Positions 18,404-27,970 of a DNA stretch of 64,000 nt are shown here, piece by piece. Each line of letters opens with the position of its first letter. The stretch's first letter is position 1. The notes under the pieces are model-generated. The model made no database searches and was not told the DNA's origin. It saw nothing but the letters and a program-made list of their open reading frames with translations. Origin of the DNA: Agathobacter rectalis ATCC 33656 (GTDB taxonomy: Bacteria; Bacillota; Clostridia; Lachnospirales; Lachnospiraceae); contig NC_012781.1 of NCBI RefSeq assembly GCF_000020605.1, positions 1,737,501-1,801,500 of the forward strand. The letters are read 5' to 3'. The translations under genes and the position numbers were made by a program.

Positions 18404-18409
18404 ATTATA
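18404..18409 (-). promoter_or_regulatory. -10 box of the pilus locus promoter
   Basis: A perfect TATAAT on the minus strand, about 73 bases before the first gene. The matching -35 position reads ATATCA, a poor match, suggesting a weak or activator-dependent promoter. Confidence 0.5.
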
Positions 18410-18533
18410 TCATAAAATTTGATTTCTGATATGTTTTTATATTAATTTTTGTGACCTAATTCCTAATTTTGTATGATTTCACAAAATACACTTTCAAAAA
18501 AAGTTGTAATTGCTTTTTTTTAGCCTCATTTAA

Positions 18534-18563
18534 CAAAAAATATCGTTAGTTTGTACAAAACTA
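18534..18563 (-). terminator. Weak terminator overlapping the glyS stop codon
   Basis: TAGTTT (18547-18552) pairs with 18558-18563, which includes the stop codon. On the minus strand an ATATTTTTTG tract follows. The stem is short and AT-rich. Confidence 0.4.
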
Positions 18564-19958
18564 GAATTCAAATTTCTTTGCAAAATAAGCATCAAGCTCA
18601 TCAATTGCGATACGCTCCTGCTCCATTGTGTCACGGTCACGTACTGTCACACAATGGTCTTCCTCTGAGTCGAAATCATATGTCACGCAGAATGGTGTTC
18701 CGATTTCATCCTGACGACGATATCTCTTTCCGATTGTTCCTCTGTCGTCATACTCACAGTTGTATGTCTTTGAAAGCTGTGCAAATACCTTTTCAGCACT
18801 CTCATTGAGCTTCTTTGACAGCGGAAGTACTCCAATCTTTACAGGTGCAAGTGCTGGATGGAAATGGAATACTGTTCTGACATCCGGCTTCTCCGGTGTA
18901 CCGATATCCTCCTCATCATAAGCTGCGCAAAGGAAGGCAAGTACTACACGGTCTGCACCGAGTGATGGCTCGATAACGTATGGCAGATATTTCTCATTCT
19001 TCTGGTCATCGAAGTATGTAAGATCCTGTCCTGAAACTTCCTGATGACGTCCGAGATCATAATCTGTACGATCCGCAATGCCCCAAAGCTCGCCCCATCC
19101 GAATGGGAATAAGAACTCGATATCTGTAGTTCCCTTTGAATAGAAGGCTAACTCAGCAGGATCATGATCACGCAGTCTCATCTCATCCTCCTTGATTCCA
19201 AGAGAAATGAGCCAGTCACGGCAGAAGCCTCTCCAGTACTTAAACCACTCAAGATCTGTTCCAGGCTCGCAGAAGAACTCAAGCTCCATCTGCTCGAACT
19301 CACGTGTTCTGAAGGTGAAGTTACCAGGTGTAATCTCGTTACGGAATGACTTACCAACCTGTCCGATACCGAACGGAATCTTTTTACGGGATGTACGCTG
19401 TACATTTTTAAAGTTTACAAAGATACCCTGTGCAGTCTCCGGACGAAGATATACTGTATTCTTAGCATCCTCTGTAACACCCTGGAAGGTCTTGAACATG
19501 AGGTTGAACTGTCTGATATCTGTGAAATTATGCTTGCCGCATGATGGACATGGAACATTGTGCTCCTTGATGAAATCTACCATCTGCTCGTTTGTCCAGC
19601 CATCAACTGATGTCTCAAGCTCAATACCATTGTCCTGCGCAAAATCCTCGATGATTTTGTCGGCTCTGAATCGCTCATGGCACTCCTTACAATCCATAAG
19701 CGGATCTGAGAAGCCTCCGAGATGTCCTGATGCAACCCATGTCTGAGGATTCATGAGGATGGCACAGTCCACACCTACATTATAAGGATTCTCCTGGATA
19801 AATTTCTTCCACCATGCTCTTTTTACATTGTTTTTAAGCTCTACGCCCAGGTTTCCATAATCCCATGTATTTGCAAGACCTCCGTAAATTTCTGAGCCCG
19901 GATATACAAATCCTCTTGCTTTTGCTACCTGTACGATTTTGTCCATGGTCTTTTCCAT
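18561..19958 (-). CDS. glyS: Glycyl-tRNA synthetase, single-chain dimeric type
   Basis: 465 residues, the normal length for the homodimeric class II enzyme that charges tRNA-Gly. The N-terminus reads [25 protein letters not shown], typical of this form. Class II motif 2 is in [25 protein letters not shown] and motif 3 in [15 protein letters not shown] Cys-x2-Cys pair (CPSCGKH) occurs in the insertion. The C-terminal anticodon-binding domain includes [23 protein letters not shown] lies eleven bases before the ATG; a second ATG four codons on is also possible. The leader (19959-20106) has no T-box signature but contains a long imperfect palindrome. It appears monocistronic. Confidence 0.96.
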   Translation of the reverse strand: MEKTMDKIVQVAKARGFVYPGSEIYGGLANTWDYGNLGVELKNNVKRAWWKKFIQENPYNVGVDCAILMNPQTWVASGHLGGFSDPLMDCKECHERFRADKIIEDFAQDNGIELETSVDGWTNEQMVDFIKEHNVPCPSCGKHNFTDIRQFNLMFKTFQGVTEDAKNTVYLRPETAQGIFVNFKNVQRTSRKKIPFGIGQVGKSFRNEITPGNFTFRTREFEQMELEFFCEPGTDLEWFKYWRGFCRDWLISLGIKEDEMRLRDHDPAELAFYSKGTTDIEFLFPFGWGELWGIADRTDYDLGRHQEVSGQDLTYFDDQKNEKYLPYVIEPSLGADRVVLAFLCAAYDEEDIGTPEKPDVRTVFHFHPALAPVKIGVLPLSKKLNESAEKVFAQLSKTYNCEYDDRGTIGKRYRRQDEIGTPFCVTYDFDSEEDHCVTVRDRDTMEQERIAIDELDAYFAKKFEF

Positions 19959-20002
19959 AATTCTTGTTTCCTCTCTATCTTACTTATGATTTATTTGTAT
20001 TC

Positions 20003-20070
20003 GTAACTGTCCAGTACCTTCACAGCTGTAAGCTGCAGGCGCATTAGAATCAGCTGTACTGAATAGTTAC
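20003..20070. repeat. Imperfect 68-bp palindrome in the glyS leader
   Basis: GTAACT (20003-20008) pairs with 20065-20070 and CAGTAC (20012-20017) with 20056-20061, separated by a symmetric 3-base internal loop; two CAGCTG sites lie inside. The arms CGTAACTGTCC and GAATAGTTAC resemble those of an element before aroC, and the left flank TTGTATTCGTAACT is matched at 13 of 14 bases at 53891-53904. It looks like a dispersed palindromic repeat. Confidence 0.65.
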
Positions 20071-20106
20071 TTGTATTCTTAATTAAATAACAATTCACGC
20101 CTTAAT

Positions 20107-20898
20107 CTACTTATATATAACATATGTGATATATGACACCGGCGCTGAATTGTCCTCCTCACTGTCAAAGTCAAATGTGACCTCGTTGTCCTGCTTGACC
20201 GAGTTTAATATATCATCATCACTGACACTATCATCCGCTCCGTTTTCCGTTCCTTCCGTCGCATCGGCTTTTACTGCTTCTGTGCTCTCTGTGGCACTCT
20301 CTGTCCCTGTGGTTTGTGATGCAAGCAGGCTGTACTTGTCACCAATCGCAACTGTTTTGTCATCTACAAGCTTTACTTTGTCGACAGATGCATATAATAT
20401 TTTCCCTTTCACATGCAAATTTGAGCTGCCTTCGTAAACAACGACCTTGTAGCCGGTTTCATCCAGAAACTCAGATGATTCACATTTCTTTGCCTTGCCA
20501 TCATCTATCGCTGCGAAATCGGTCTTGAAGTCATATCCGGCTGCCAGAGCCTCCGCAATCGTCCCTGAAAAAAGCTTTGTCCCATTGAAATCAGTGTATT
20601 CATCGGTTGACGCATAGCTCATGGTAAGAGATGCCTTCTTTTTCTCGACAGTCAGCTTTTTGAGTTTGATCGAACCGTCATTCTTCTTATTGTAGTCGTC
20701 TATTGACTTGTCCACATAGCTTTGTAAGTCATCCTGCTTGTATGCAGCTGTATCAAAGTCCTCGACATCTGTAGATACCACACTGCCGTTTTTTGCAACA
20801 AACACCGTGCTGTCCTTGGTATAATAATCTGTACCGCACCCGGCAAGCAAACCGCATGTCGCAATAACAGGCAACAGCATTGATAGCTTTTTATTCAT
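20107..20898 (-). CDS. Lipoprotein of unknown function
   Basis: 263 residues. The N-terminal signal ends in the lipobox LLAGC, so the mature protein should be lipid-anchored at Cys21 on the outer membrane face. The remainder has a soluble alpha/beta domain (residues about 25-195: VEKKKASLTMSYASTDEY, ETGYKVVVYEGSSNLHVKGKILYA) and an acidic Thr/Glu/Asp-rich tail ending PVSYITYVIYK. The shape resembles small lipoproteins of unassigned function found in Lachnospiraceae beside recO and era; I do not recognise a catalytic motif. AGGAGG lies before the ATG and a good promoter (TTGAAA/TATAAT) immediately upstream, so it is transcribed by itself, separately from recO. Confidence 0.85.
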   Translation of the reverse strand: MNKKLSMLLPVIATCGLLAGCGTDYYTKDSTVFVAKNGSVVSTDVEDFDTAAYKQDDLQSYVDKSIDDYNKKNDGSIKLKKLTVEKKKASLTMSYASTDEYTDFNGTKLFSGTIAEALAAGYDFKTDFAAIDDGKAKKCESSEFLDETGYKVVVYEGSSNLHVKGKILYASVDKVKLVDDKTVAIGDKYSLLASQTTGTESATESTEAVKADATEGTENGADDSVSDDDILNSVKQDNEVTFDFDSEEDNSAPVSYITYVIYK

Positions 20899-20926
20899 AG
20901 CTGCCTCCTAAAATATAATCTATGAT

Positions 20927-20955
20927 ATTATACCCTTTTGTATATATGATTTCAA
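20927..20955 (-). promoter_or_regulatory. Promoter of the lipoprotein gene
   Basis: On the minus strand TTGAAA (20950-20955), a 17-base spacer and TATAAT (20927-20932) lie about 30 bases before the start codon. This is one of the best sigma-A matches in the window. Confidence 0.75.
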
Positions 20956-21031
20956 GTATCATATTTTAAAGGGCAACGACATGCATAGTATCTATTAATT
21001 ATTTCATGATTTAATTTCATGCTTTAATTTA

Positions 21032-21760
21032 TCACAGAAAAGCTGCTGATTTAAAATCATGATGCACATAGATTGAAAGATATTCCTTCATTATGCTTCT
21101 CAGCTCCTCAAGCACATCGTCTGACACTGCAAATGTGTACAGTTTCGTGATATCAGCTGAAACAATATACTGCATGGTATAAAGTGTATCGCTTAGTATA
21201 TGCCTGCCCTGTACCTGCGTGCCACAGTTGTCGCAAAACACCCCTCCGCGTCTTGCCGAAAAGACATTAAGTCCTTCCCTTGAATGACAATGTATACACG
21301 AAAACAGCGATGGGCCCTCGCCATTTATCGTAATAGCCTTAAGCTCAAAAACAGCCCTTACCAGCTCATTTTTATATGCCGGTGATTCAAGAGCCCGGAG
21401 TGATTGATAAAGGAGCTTTAACATATCCTTCTCGTCATTGTTCTCCTGACAAAAATATCCACAGAACTCCAGAAAGTAAAACCCGGTGTATACTGCTTCC
21501 AAATCCTGTGTCAGCTCCCTGAAATAGTTGCTGATTGTGACCTTTGAAAGAGAATATGCGCTTTTACCCTCAAACAGCTCAAACTCACCGAACGAAAATG
21601 GATTGCTTCCTGCCATAAGCTGGCTGTTTGGACGTCTTGCGCCCCTTGCAAAGGCTGTGATTTTTCCTCGTTCCTTTGTGAGAATCGTTATTCTTTTGTC
21701 AAAATCCCCTACCGGCATGGCTGAAAGCACCATACCGGTCAACACTACACTCTGTGACAT
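21032..21760 (-). CDS. recO: DNA repair protein RecO
   Basis: 242 residues. RecO binds single-stranded DNA with RecR and helps load RecA during gap repair. The N-terminal OB fold is visible in SVVLTGMVLSAMPVGDFDKRITILTKERGKITAFARGAR. The four-Cys zinc site of Firmicute RecO is present near residues 155-180 (CIHCHSREGLNVFSARRGGVFCDNCG region). The gene follows era by 21 bases, the usual Firmicute order, and is probably co-transcribed with it. The Shine-Dalgarno match (GAAAGTAAG) is weak. Confidence 0.92.
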   Translation of the reverse strand: MSQSVVLTGMVLSAMPVGDFDKRITILTKERGKITAFARGARRPNSQLMAGSNPFSFGEFELFEGKSAYSLSKVTISNYFRELTQDLEAVYTGFYFLEFCGYFCQENNDEKDMLKLLYQSLRALESPAYKNELVRAVFELKAITINGEGPSLFSCIHCHSREGLNVFSARRGGVFCDNCGTQVQGRHILSDTLYTMQYIVSADITKLYTFAVSDDVLEELRSIMKEYLSIYVHHDFKSAAFL

Positions 21761-21781
21761 CTTAATCTTACTTTCAAAATA

Positions 21782-22693
21782 CTATTCTTCCTCTTTGTAT
21801 CCAAAGTTCTTGATGAGGAAGTCGCTGTCTCTCCAATCCTTCTTTACCTTGACCCATAGCTTCAGATTCACCTTACAGTCAAGCAGTCTTTCCATCTCAT
21901 ATCGCGCATTGGTGCCGATTTTTTTGAGCATGCTGCCCTGCTTTCCTATAATGATCCCCTTATGGGAGTCTCGCTCGCAGACAATTGTGGCATCCATATC
22001 TATAATAGAACCACTCTTTGTCTTTCTTGTCTTCATGCGGTCAATTCCTACTGCAATGCCATGCGGCACCTCGTCATTTAGAGCATGGAGCGCTTTTTCC
22101 CTGATAATCTCAGCACAGATAGCACGCTCCGGCTGATCTGTGATGGTGTCCTCATCATAGAACTGCGGGCCATAAGGCAAATACTTAAATATAGAATTAA
22201 TAACATCATCCGTATTCTGCCCTCTTAAGGCTGACGTAGGAATAATCTCTGCAAAGTCGAATACCTTGCGGTAGGTGTCTATATACTCAAGCACCTTTTC
22301 CTTTTCCACTGTATCTACCTTGTTGATAATCAATATAACAGGTGTATTAACCTTTTTAAGCTGCTCTATGATATGCTGCTCTCCCGCCCCGATAAAGTTG
22401 GTCGGTTCCACAAGCCACAGCACAACATCCACCTCATTTAATGTCTTTTCCGCCACATTGACCATATACTCGCCCAGCTTGTTTTTAGCCTTGTGTATGC
22501 CCGGAGTATCAAGGAACACTATCTGTCCCTTTTCCATATCCGTGTATACTGTCTGGATGCGGTTTCTTGTGGTCTGAGGCTTGTTTGATGTGATGGCAAT
22601 TTTCTGACCGATAAGCCTGTTCATCAGTGTTGACTTGCCCACGTTTGGTCTACCGATTATTGTAACAAAACCCGATTTGAAATTCTGTATCAT
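21782..22693 (-). CDS. era: GTPase Era
   Basis: 303 residues. Era binds the 3' end of 16S rRNA and acts in small-subunit maturation. G1 is GRPNVGKST (about 14-22), G3 DTPG, and G4 NKVD near 124; the C-terminal KH domain includes CERDSHKGIIIGKQGSMLKKIG, with the GxxG-type loop GKQG. Length and order are normal. AGGAGG precedes the ATG. It starts 24 bases after the M16C peptidase gene and is followed by recO, so the three genes probably form one transcript. Confidence 0.97.
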   Translation of the reverse strand: MIQNFKSGFVTIIGRPNVGKSTLMNRLIGQKIAITSNKPQTTRNRIQTVYTDMEKGQIVFLDTPGIHKAKNKLGEYMVNVAEKTLNEVDVVLWLVEPTNFIGAGEQHIIEQLKKVNTPVILIINKVDTVEKEKVLEYIDTYRKVFDFAEIIPTSALRGQNTDDVINSIFKYLPYGPQFYDEDTITDQPERAICAEIIREKALHALNDEVPHGIAVGIDRMKTRKTKSGSIIDMDATIVCERDSHKGIIIGKQGSMLKKIGTNARYEMERLLDCKVNLKLWVKVKKDWRDSDFLIKNFGYKEEE

Positions 22694-22717
22694 TTTTCCT
22701 CCTATGTGAATCTGTAT

Positions 22718-25636
22718 TTATATAAGCTTTTCAACATTCTCAAAGAGCCCTGCCGACTCTTTAATCATATTTTCATTGCCGATGACACATATACTGTCCT
22801 TCTTAAGTACTGCCTCTACAAGGTCTGCAAGCCGTCTGATATCCTCCGGCTGTGCATTTAGTATCTCATTTCTCTCCTTTTGAATCTGCTCGTAGGTAAT
22901 ACCCTCGAGATATGCAGACAGTGATCTGCTACCCTTTGCTTCCGGATTCATAGGCGTATCAAGAGCACTGAAGGTACCGATAATATACTTGGTCATATCC
23001 CTCTCATCAGGTGAAAAGTTCTTTATATACTCAGGTATTCTGTCATAGACATCAAGTGTGTCTGACAGATTAGGGTCTCGATATGAGACAAAGTAGCTCT
23101 CTCCGCTTCTAAGGAATGTATTCATGCAGCCGTAAGCACCACCCTTTACCCTGACATTTATCCAGAGATAATCATAGCTTAAGATGATACGCAGCAGTCT
23201 CAGTGCTCCGGTGTATTCATAGCCCTCGCAGATGAAATCACCTGTTTTTGCCACATACTGTATCTGGGATGCATCAATAAATGCTTCCTTTGCTGTATTA
23301 AAATGAACCTCTGCCTGATTGCCTACAGCACTCATTTTATTAAATCCTGCTATAACTTTTTCCAACGAAGGCTTTGCATTGCCGTATGCCTCGTTATTTC
23401 CGGTAAAGCTGATAAGCATTCTGTTTCTTGCAAACAGCTTTTTGGCTATTGCAGCAAGCTTATCTGACACACTCTTTGGTGACTCGGAAAGTTCCTTTTC
23501 TATGCGGCATATAGAGCGGTAAAAAGCAACTCCCTTTAGCTCGTCCTGATAAAGTGCGTAGCGCGAGAAGCTCGACATGCTTCGCATAGCTGCAACCAGA
23601 TGACCGGAACTGCTAAGGTTAGCCTGAAGCCTTGCCTTAATCTGCGCTACAAGCTCACCCAGTCTCTTTGTATCTGTAAAATCCGATGAAAGAAGCATCT
23701 GCTCCATAAGCTCAAGTGCCTTGTCAAGATTTTTCTCCAACACCTTAAGCTTCACCTCAAACTTAAACACGAAATTATTTCTATCCTTAATATCCGGGTG
23801 ACTTGCAGTACCTGTGCTGATTCCGCCGGTATATATGTTGGTAGCATTGGCTAAATCGGTATAGCTGTACTTTTCGGTGCTCACCAGCCCGAGTGCGTTT
23901 GTAAAGAAGCCAAGATAGCCAAGCTCACTCTGAGCAAAATCACCTGCATCAAATAAAAATGATATATAATCAATGCCGTTTGACTCTATGTCATGACGCA
24001 CAACCTTTACATCCAAAAGTTCATCCTCAATGTTTGAAAAAGGCATAGCATTCTTTTTCATATCCGCTCTTGTAAGCATTGGAAGCTTGCGCAGGTCCTC
24101 ATCCGACGAAGGCTCCTCCTGGTATTTCTTTAAATGCTCTGTATCCTCAATCAGCTTTTTAATCTCTTCATCTGAAAGAGATGCCTTGTAATCGGAAAGC
24201 TCCTTTGCCAAAGCCTCCTCCCTCTCATTGCCAAGGCCACGCTTCGGCTTTACCGTGACAGATGAACCATGGGTATTGTCAAGCAGATACTCCTGTATAA
24301 GCTTTTCAAAATAATCCGTATCTACAGCCTTTCGAAGCTTTGCAAAGGTACCAAGACACTCCAGATGTATAAAAGGCTTCATATCATCAAACAGCCAGCT
24401 GTCTAAACAGTTTAATCCAAAAAGAAGACCCTTAGGGAACTGTCCGAAGTCAGCCTCCCTGAATTTGAACTCGCTGCTGTTGATTCCCGCGAGCAATGCT
24501 TCTTTATTAATTCCTGTTTTAACAACCTCTTTAAGAGTGTTTTCTATAATACTTTCAAACTCATCTGCCTGAGATGCATTGGCATTCTTTGCCACAAACG
24601 AAAATACCGGCTGCAAAATGCCCGCATCGTATGAGCCATACACATCATCACCGATTCCCGCATCTATCAATGCCTGTTTCACCGGTGCTCCCGGTGAGCT
24701 GACAAGTGCATAGTCAAGCACATCAAATGCCTGATAGAGCATCTCATCAAGCGTATCCCCTACCACACGGTTATAAGATAGATAAGTCTTATTTTCCTGT
24801 GTATCATCCATGGTAATTGAATACTGCGCCTCAACATTCTTTATTTCATCAAATGCAGGCTGTTTATTAATTTCTGAATTAACTTTTTTATAATCATACA
24901 GACTCAGATATTCCTTATCCAGCCACTCAAGTCTCTCGACAACATCCATATCACCATACAGATAAATGTATGAATTGGATGGATGATAATACTTGTGATA
25001 GAAGTCCAGATATGCTTCATACGTAAGCTTAGGAATATACTCCGGATTACCGCCAGAATCCTTGCTGTAGGTATTGTCCGGAAACAGTGAGCGGTAAATC
25101 TGGCTTGAAAGCACCTCATCCGGCGATGAGTATGCTCCCTTCATCTCATTGTACACCACTCCGTTTATCTTAAGCTCATCATCCTTGCCTGTAAGCTCGT
25201 AGTGCCAGCCCTCCTGCTTGAAAATCTCCTCGTACTTTGTGATATTCGGATTAAACACTGCATCCAGATACACATCCATGAGATTCTTAAAATCCTGATC
25301 ATTGCAGCTGGCAACAGGATAAACTGTCTTGTCAGGGTATGTCATGGCATTTAAAAATGTATTGAGCGAGCCCTTTGCCAGCTCAATGAAGGGATCCTTT
25401 ACCGGGAACTTCTTTGAACCGCAGAGCGTGGTATGTTCAATAATATGCGGTACACCCGTCTCATCCTCCGGCGGAGTCCTGAAGCCTATATAAAATACCT
25501 TATTATCATCATTATTTGATAAAATGGCAATCCTTGCACCACTTTTTTTGTGTCTCAGAATGAATCCATCCGACTGGACATCCTCCACTCTGTGCTCATC
25601 TAAAATCTCGTATTCAGCCAAATCGTGAATTGTCAT
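22718..25636 (-). CDS. M16C-family metallopeptidase (insulinase/presequence-protease type)
   Basis: 972 residues, the size of single-chain M16C enzymes, which form a clam-shell of four related domains and digest peptides. The inverted zinc motif HxxEH is present as HIIEHTTLCG (about residues 65-70), preceded by GFRTPPEDETGVPHI. YPVASCNDQDFKNLMDVYLDAVFNP is typical of presequence proteases. The C-terminal half lacks a zinc motif, as expected. The frame begins at a TTG, but the ATG at 25636 has AGGAGG eight bases upstream. No signal peptide is seen, so it should be cytosolic. It probably heads an operon with era and recO. Confidence 0.93.
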   Translation of the reverse strand: MTIHDLAEYEILDEHRVEDVQSDGFILRHKKSGARIAILSNNDDNKVFYIGFRTPPEDETGVPHIIEHTTLCGSKKFPVKDPFIELAKGSLNTFLNAMTYPDKTVYPVASCNDQDFKNLMDVYLDAVFNPNITKYEEIFKQEGWHYELTGKDDELKINGVVYNEMKGAYSSPDEVLSSQIYRSLFPDNTYSKDSGGNPEYIPKLTYEAYLDFYHKYYHPSNSYIYLYGDMDVVERLEWLDKEYLSLYDYKKVNSEINKQPAFDEIKNVEAQYSITMDDTQENKTYLSYNRVVGDTLDEMLYQAFDVLDYALVSSPGAPVKQALIDAGIGDDVYGSYDAGILQPVFSFVAKNANASQADEFESIIENTLKEVVKTGINKEALLAGINSSEFKFREADFGQFPKGLLFGLNCLDSWLFDDMKPFIHLECLGTFAKLRKAVDTDYFEKLIQEYLLDNTHGSSVTVKPKRGLGNEREEALAKELSDYKASLSDEEIKKLIEDTEHLKKYQEEPSSDEDLRKLPMLTRADMKKNAMPFSNIEDELLDVKVVRHDIESNGIDYISFLFDAGDFAQSELGYLGFFTNALGLVSTEKYSYTDLANATNIYTGGISTGTASHPDIKDRNNFVFKFEVKLKVLEKNLDKALELMEQMLLSSDFTDTKRLGELVAQIKARLQANLSSSGHLVAAMRSMSSFSRYALYQDELKGVAFYRSICRIEKELSESPKSVSDKLAAIAKKLFARNRMLISFTGNNEAYGNAKPSLEKVIAGFNKMSAVGNQAEVHFNTAKEAFIDASQIQYVAKTGDFICEGYEYTGALRLLRIILSYDYLWINVRVKGGAYGCMNTFLRSGESYFVSYRDPNLSDTLDVYDRIPEYIKNFSPDERDMTKYIIGTFSALDTPMNPEAKGSRSLSAYLEGITYEQIQKERNEILNAQPEDIRRLADLVEAVLKKDSICVIGNENMIKESAGLFENVEKLI

Positions 25637-25755
25637 CAATTATTCCTCCTAAAATGCGATGATGATAGTATACCACATTTTTACATATTATAGTTAAATT
25701 ATAAGTATATTTACCACAAAAAATCTGTTAAAGTAATATTCTGCAACACCCGGCT

Positions 25756-26667
25756 TTAACAGTCAGAGTCTATGCTCCTCTTCTGAATATTAATATCCAT
25801 CTGTGGAAACGGAATTTCGATGTTATTTTTATCAAATGCTGTTTTAATTTCTTCTGTAAGCTGCCATTTTGTGTTCCAGTAATCCTCGTTCTTCACCCAG
25901 ATTCTCGCACCGAGCTCTATTGCCGAATCCTGCAGCTCACTCACAAACACATTGCTCGGCTCATCGCGAAGCATCGTATCTGCTGATGTGACAACAGATT
26001 CCAGCACACTCTTTGCGAATGCTAAATCTGTGCTGTAGGATACTGTTACTCTCAAATCAAGCATCCTCTTATCCATCATAGATACATTTGTGATACACGA
26101 ATCAGCAAGCTTTCCGTTTGGTATCATAACCATCTTGTTATCTATTGTCAAAAGCCTTGTATAAAACAGATTTATATCCTTTACAGTGCCCTCTGTACCA
26201 CTTGAACCGTCAACTATGTAATCGCCCACGCTAAACGGCTTCATCAAAAGAATAAGCACACCTCCTGCGAAATTCGACAGGCTGCCCTGCAATGCCATAC
26301 CTACAGTAAGTCCGGCAGAGCCAAGAACCGCTATAACAGAGCCTGTCGCCACTCCAAAGCCCGAAAGCAGCGCCATGACAAGAATAAAATACAAAAAGTA
26401 TTTAATAACATTTGCTAGGAATGATGCCACTGCAGCGTCCATTCTGCTTTTATCAAATCCTTTTTTAATTATTTTTACGACTGATTTAATCACCTTAATA
26501 CCTATAAGCAGTATCACTATCGCAACAACAAGCTGCACGAGAAAGCTGATAAGCGATGGCATATACTTCTCCAGATATGTCTTTACAATGCCCGGGTTTT
26601 CAATAACCTGCTGTACCTCGGTATTTGCAACCGGCACTGATACTTCACCAAGAATTTGTCTGATCAT
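25756..26667 (-). CDS. mscS: Small-conductance mechanosensitive channel, MscS family
   Basis: 303 residues, close to classical MscS. Three hydrophobic helices are visible (about 38-60, 75-95, 105-130). The third is the Gly/Ala-rich pore helix (VIAVLGSAGLTVGMALQGSLSNFAGGVLIL), followed by the conserved MKPFSVGDYI and the beta domain (GTVKDINLFYTRLLTIDNKMVMIPNG). The C-terminal alpha/beta domain ends FPQMDINIQKR. It releases osmolytes on hypo-osmotic shock. GGAGATTAT precedes the ATG. The leader contains an AT-rich ~10-bp tandem repeat. It appears monocistronic, between serA and the peptidase operon. Confidence 0.95.
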   Translation of the reverse strand: MIRQILGEVSVPVANTEVQQVIENPGIVKTYLEKYMPSLISFLVQLVVAIVILLIGIKVIKSVVKIIKKGFDKSRMDAAVASFLANVIKYFLYFILVMALLSGFGVATGSVIAVLGSAGLTVGMALQGSLSNFAGGVLILLMKPFSVGDYIVDGSSGTEGTVKDINLFYTRLLTIDNKMVMIPNGKLADSCITNVSMMDKRMLDLRVTVSYSTDLAFAKSVLESVVTSADTMLRDEPSNVFVSELQDSAIELGARIWVKNEDYWNTKWQLTEEIKTAFDKNNIEIPFPQMDINIQKRSIDSDC

Positions 26668-26672
26668 ATAAT

Positions 26673-26732
26673 CTCCTATATATCTCTTATATCTTTTATA
26701 TCTCTTATATTTCTTATATATTTTCTATATTT
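26673..26732. repeat. Degenerate ~10-bp tandem repeat in the mscS leader
   Basis: Five to six imperfect units of about TCTCTTATAT follow each other without a break just upstream of the mscS ribosome site. The period is close to one helical turn, so the DNA is probably bent. Confidence 0.75.
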
Positions 26733-26755
26733 GTTACTTCCTTATAACCCACTAA

Positions 26756-26780
26756 ATCCCCCATATAAAATATGGGGGAT
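26756..26780 (-). terminator. GC-capped hairpin downstream of serA
   Basis: ATCCCCCATAT (26756-26766) pairs perfectly with 26770-26780 around an AAA loop, about 27 bases after the serA stop. No T-run follows, so it may protect the 3' end or terminate with help. Confidence 0.5.
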
Positions 26781-26806
26781 CAGTATTTAAATCAAATATT
26801 AATTCA

Positions 26807-27970
26807 CTATTTAATAACTCTCACTCTGAGCACTCCGTCAATGGCAGAAAGCTTCTCAACGGTAGAAGCATCAATAGCTGAATCAAGATCAAGAAGAGAA
26901 TATGCATAGTCACCCTTGCCCTTGTTTGTCAGATCAGATACATTGATATCAGCCTCTGCAAGAGCTGTTGTAATCTGTCCAATCATACCCTTAACATTCT
27001 TGTGAAGGATTCCGACTCTGCCTGAAGCTGTGCATGCACCCATGCTGCAGTCAGGGAAGTTTACTGAATGAACGATATTACCATTCTCTAAGTAATCTCT
27101 CAGCTCCTTGACAGCCATAACTGCACAATTGTCCTCTGACTCTGCTGTAGATGCTCCAAGATGAGGTGTTACGATGCAGCCCTTTGCTCCAACAGTTGTG
27201 TTGTTGGGGAAATCTGAAACGTACTTCTTAACCTTTCCCTTGGCAAGTGCATCTACCATAGCCTCTTCATCAACAAGAAGATCTCTGGCAAAATTTAATA
27301 CGATAGCGGTTGGCTTCATCATTGCAATAGCATCAGCGTTTACCATCTTCTTTGTTGAATCAAGAAGAGGTACATGGATTGTGATGAAATCACAGTTCTT
27401 GTAGATGTCCTCAACATTGCTGATATGCTTAACGCTTCTTGAAAGGTTCCATGCAGCATTTACTGAGATGTATGGATCATATCCGTAAACATCCATGCCC
27501 ATATGTACTGCAGCATTTGCAACAAGTACACCGATGGCTCCAAGTCCGATAACACCGAGCTTCTTGCCTGAAATCTCTGTTCCTGCAAAGTTCTTTTTCT
27601 GCTTCTCGGCTGTCTTCGCAATATTCTCATCGTTCTGGTTTGCAAGACACCAGTCGATACCTCCAACGATATCTCTTGATGCATAAAGCATTCCGGCAAA
27701 CACAAGCTCCTTAACACCGTTTGCATTGGCTCCCGGTGTGTTGAATACAACGATTCCCTGCTCGGCACACTTGTCAAGCGGAATATTGTTTACTCCTGCT
27801 CCAGCTCTTGCCACAGCAAGCACCTTGTCACCAAGCTCCATGTCATGCATAGCGGCACTTCTTACAAGTGCTGCATCTGCATCCTTAATATCATCAACCT
27901 TTTTATAATCGTCAGAGAACAGGTCAAGTCCTACTCCTGCGATTGGGTTTAAGCATGTGTAATTAAACAT
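26807..27970 (-). CDS. serA: D-3-phosphoglycerate dehydrogenase (ACT-domain type)
   Basis: 387 residues. It oxidises 3-phosphoglycerate with NAD+, the first step of serine synthesis. The split catalytic domain has ARAGAGVNNIPLDKCAEQGIVVFNTPGAN; the NAD-binding fold has KLGVIGLGAIGVLVANAA near residue 137; GCIVTPHLGASTAES carries the catalytic His. The C-terminal ~70 residues are an ACT domain (GQITTALAEADINVSDLTNKGKGDYAYSLLDLD), the usual site of serine feedback. The ATG overlaps the serC stop codon by one base (TAATG), with GGAGGAG upstream. Last gene of the ilvB-serC-serA run. Confidence 0.95.
   Translation of the reverse strand: MFNYTCLNPIAGVGLDLFSDDYKKVDDIKDADAALVRSAAMHDMELGDKVLAVARAGAGVNNIPLDKCAEQGIVVFNTPGANANGVKELVFAGMLYASRDIVGGIDWCLANQNDENIAKTAEKQKKNFAGTEISGKKLGVIGLGAIGVLVANAAVHMGMDVYGYDPYISVNAAWNLSRSVKHISNVEDIYKNCDFITIHVPLLDSTKKMVNADAIAMMKPTAIVLNFARDLLVDEEAMVDALAKGKVKKYVSDFPNNTTVGAKGCIVTPHLGASTAESEDNCAVMAVKELRDYLENGNIVHSVNFPDCSMGACTASGRVGILHKNVKGMIGQITTALAEADINVSDLTNKGKGDYAYSLLDLDSAIDASTVEKLSAIDGVLRVRVIK

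Noticed and set aside
19959-20106. Possible glycine T-box before glyS
   Set aside because: No T-box consensus and no specifier-loop layout; the structure is a simple palindrome resembling another repeat.
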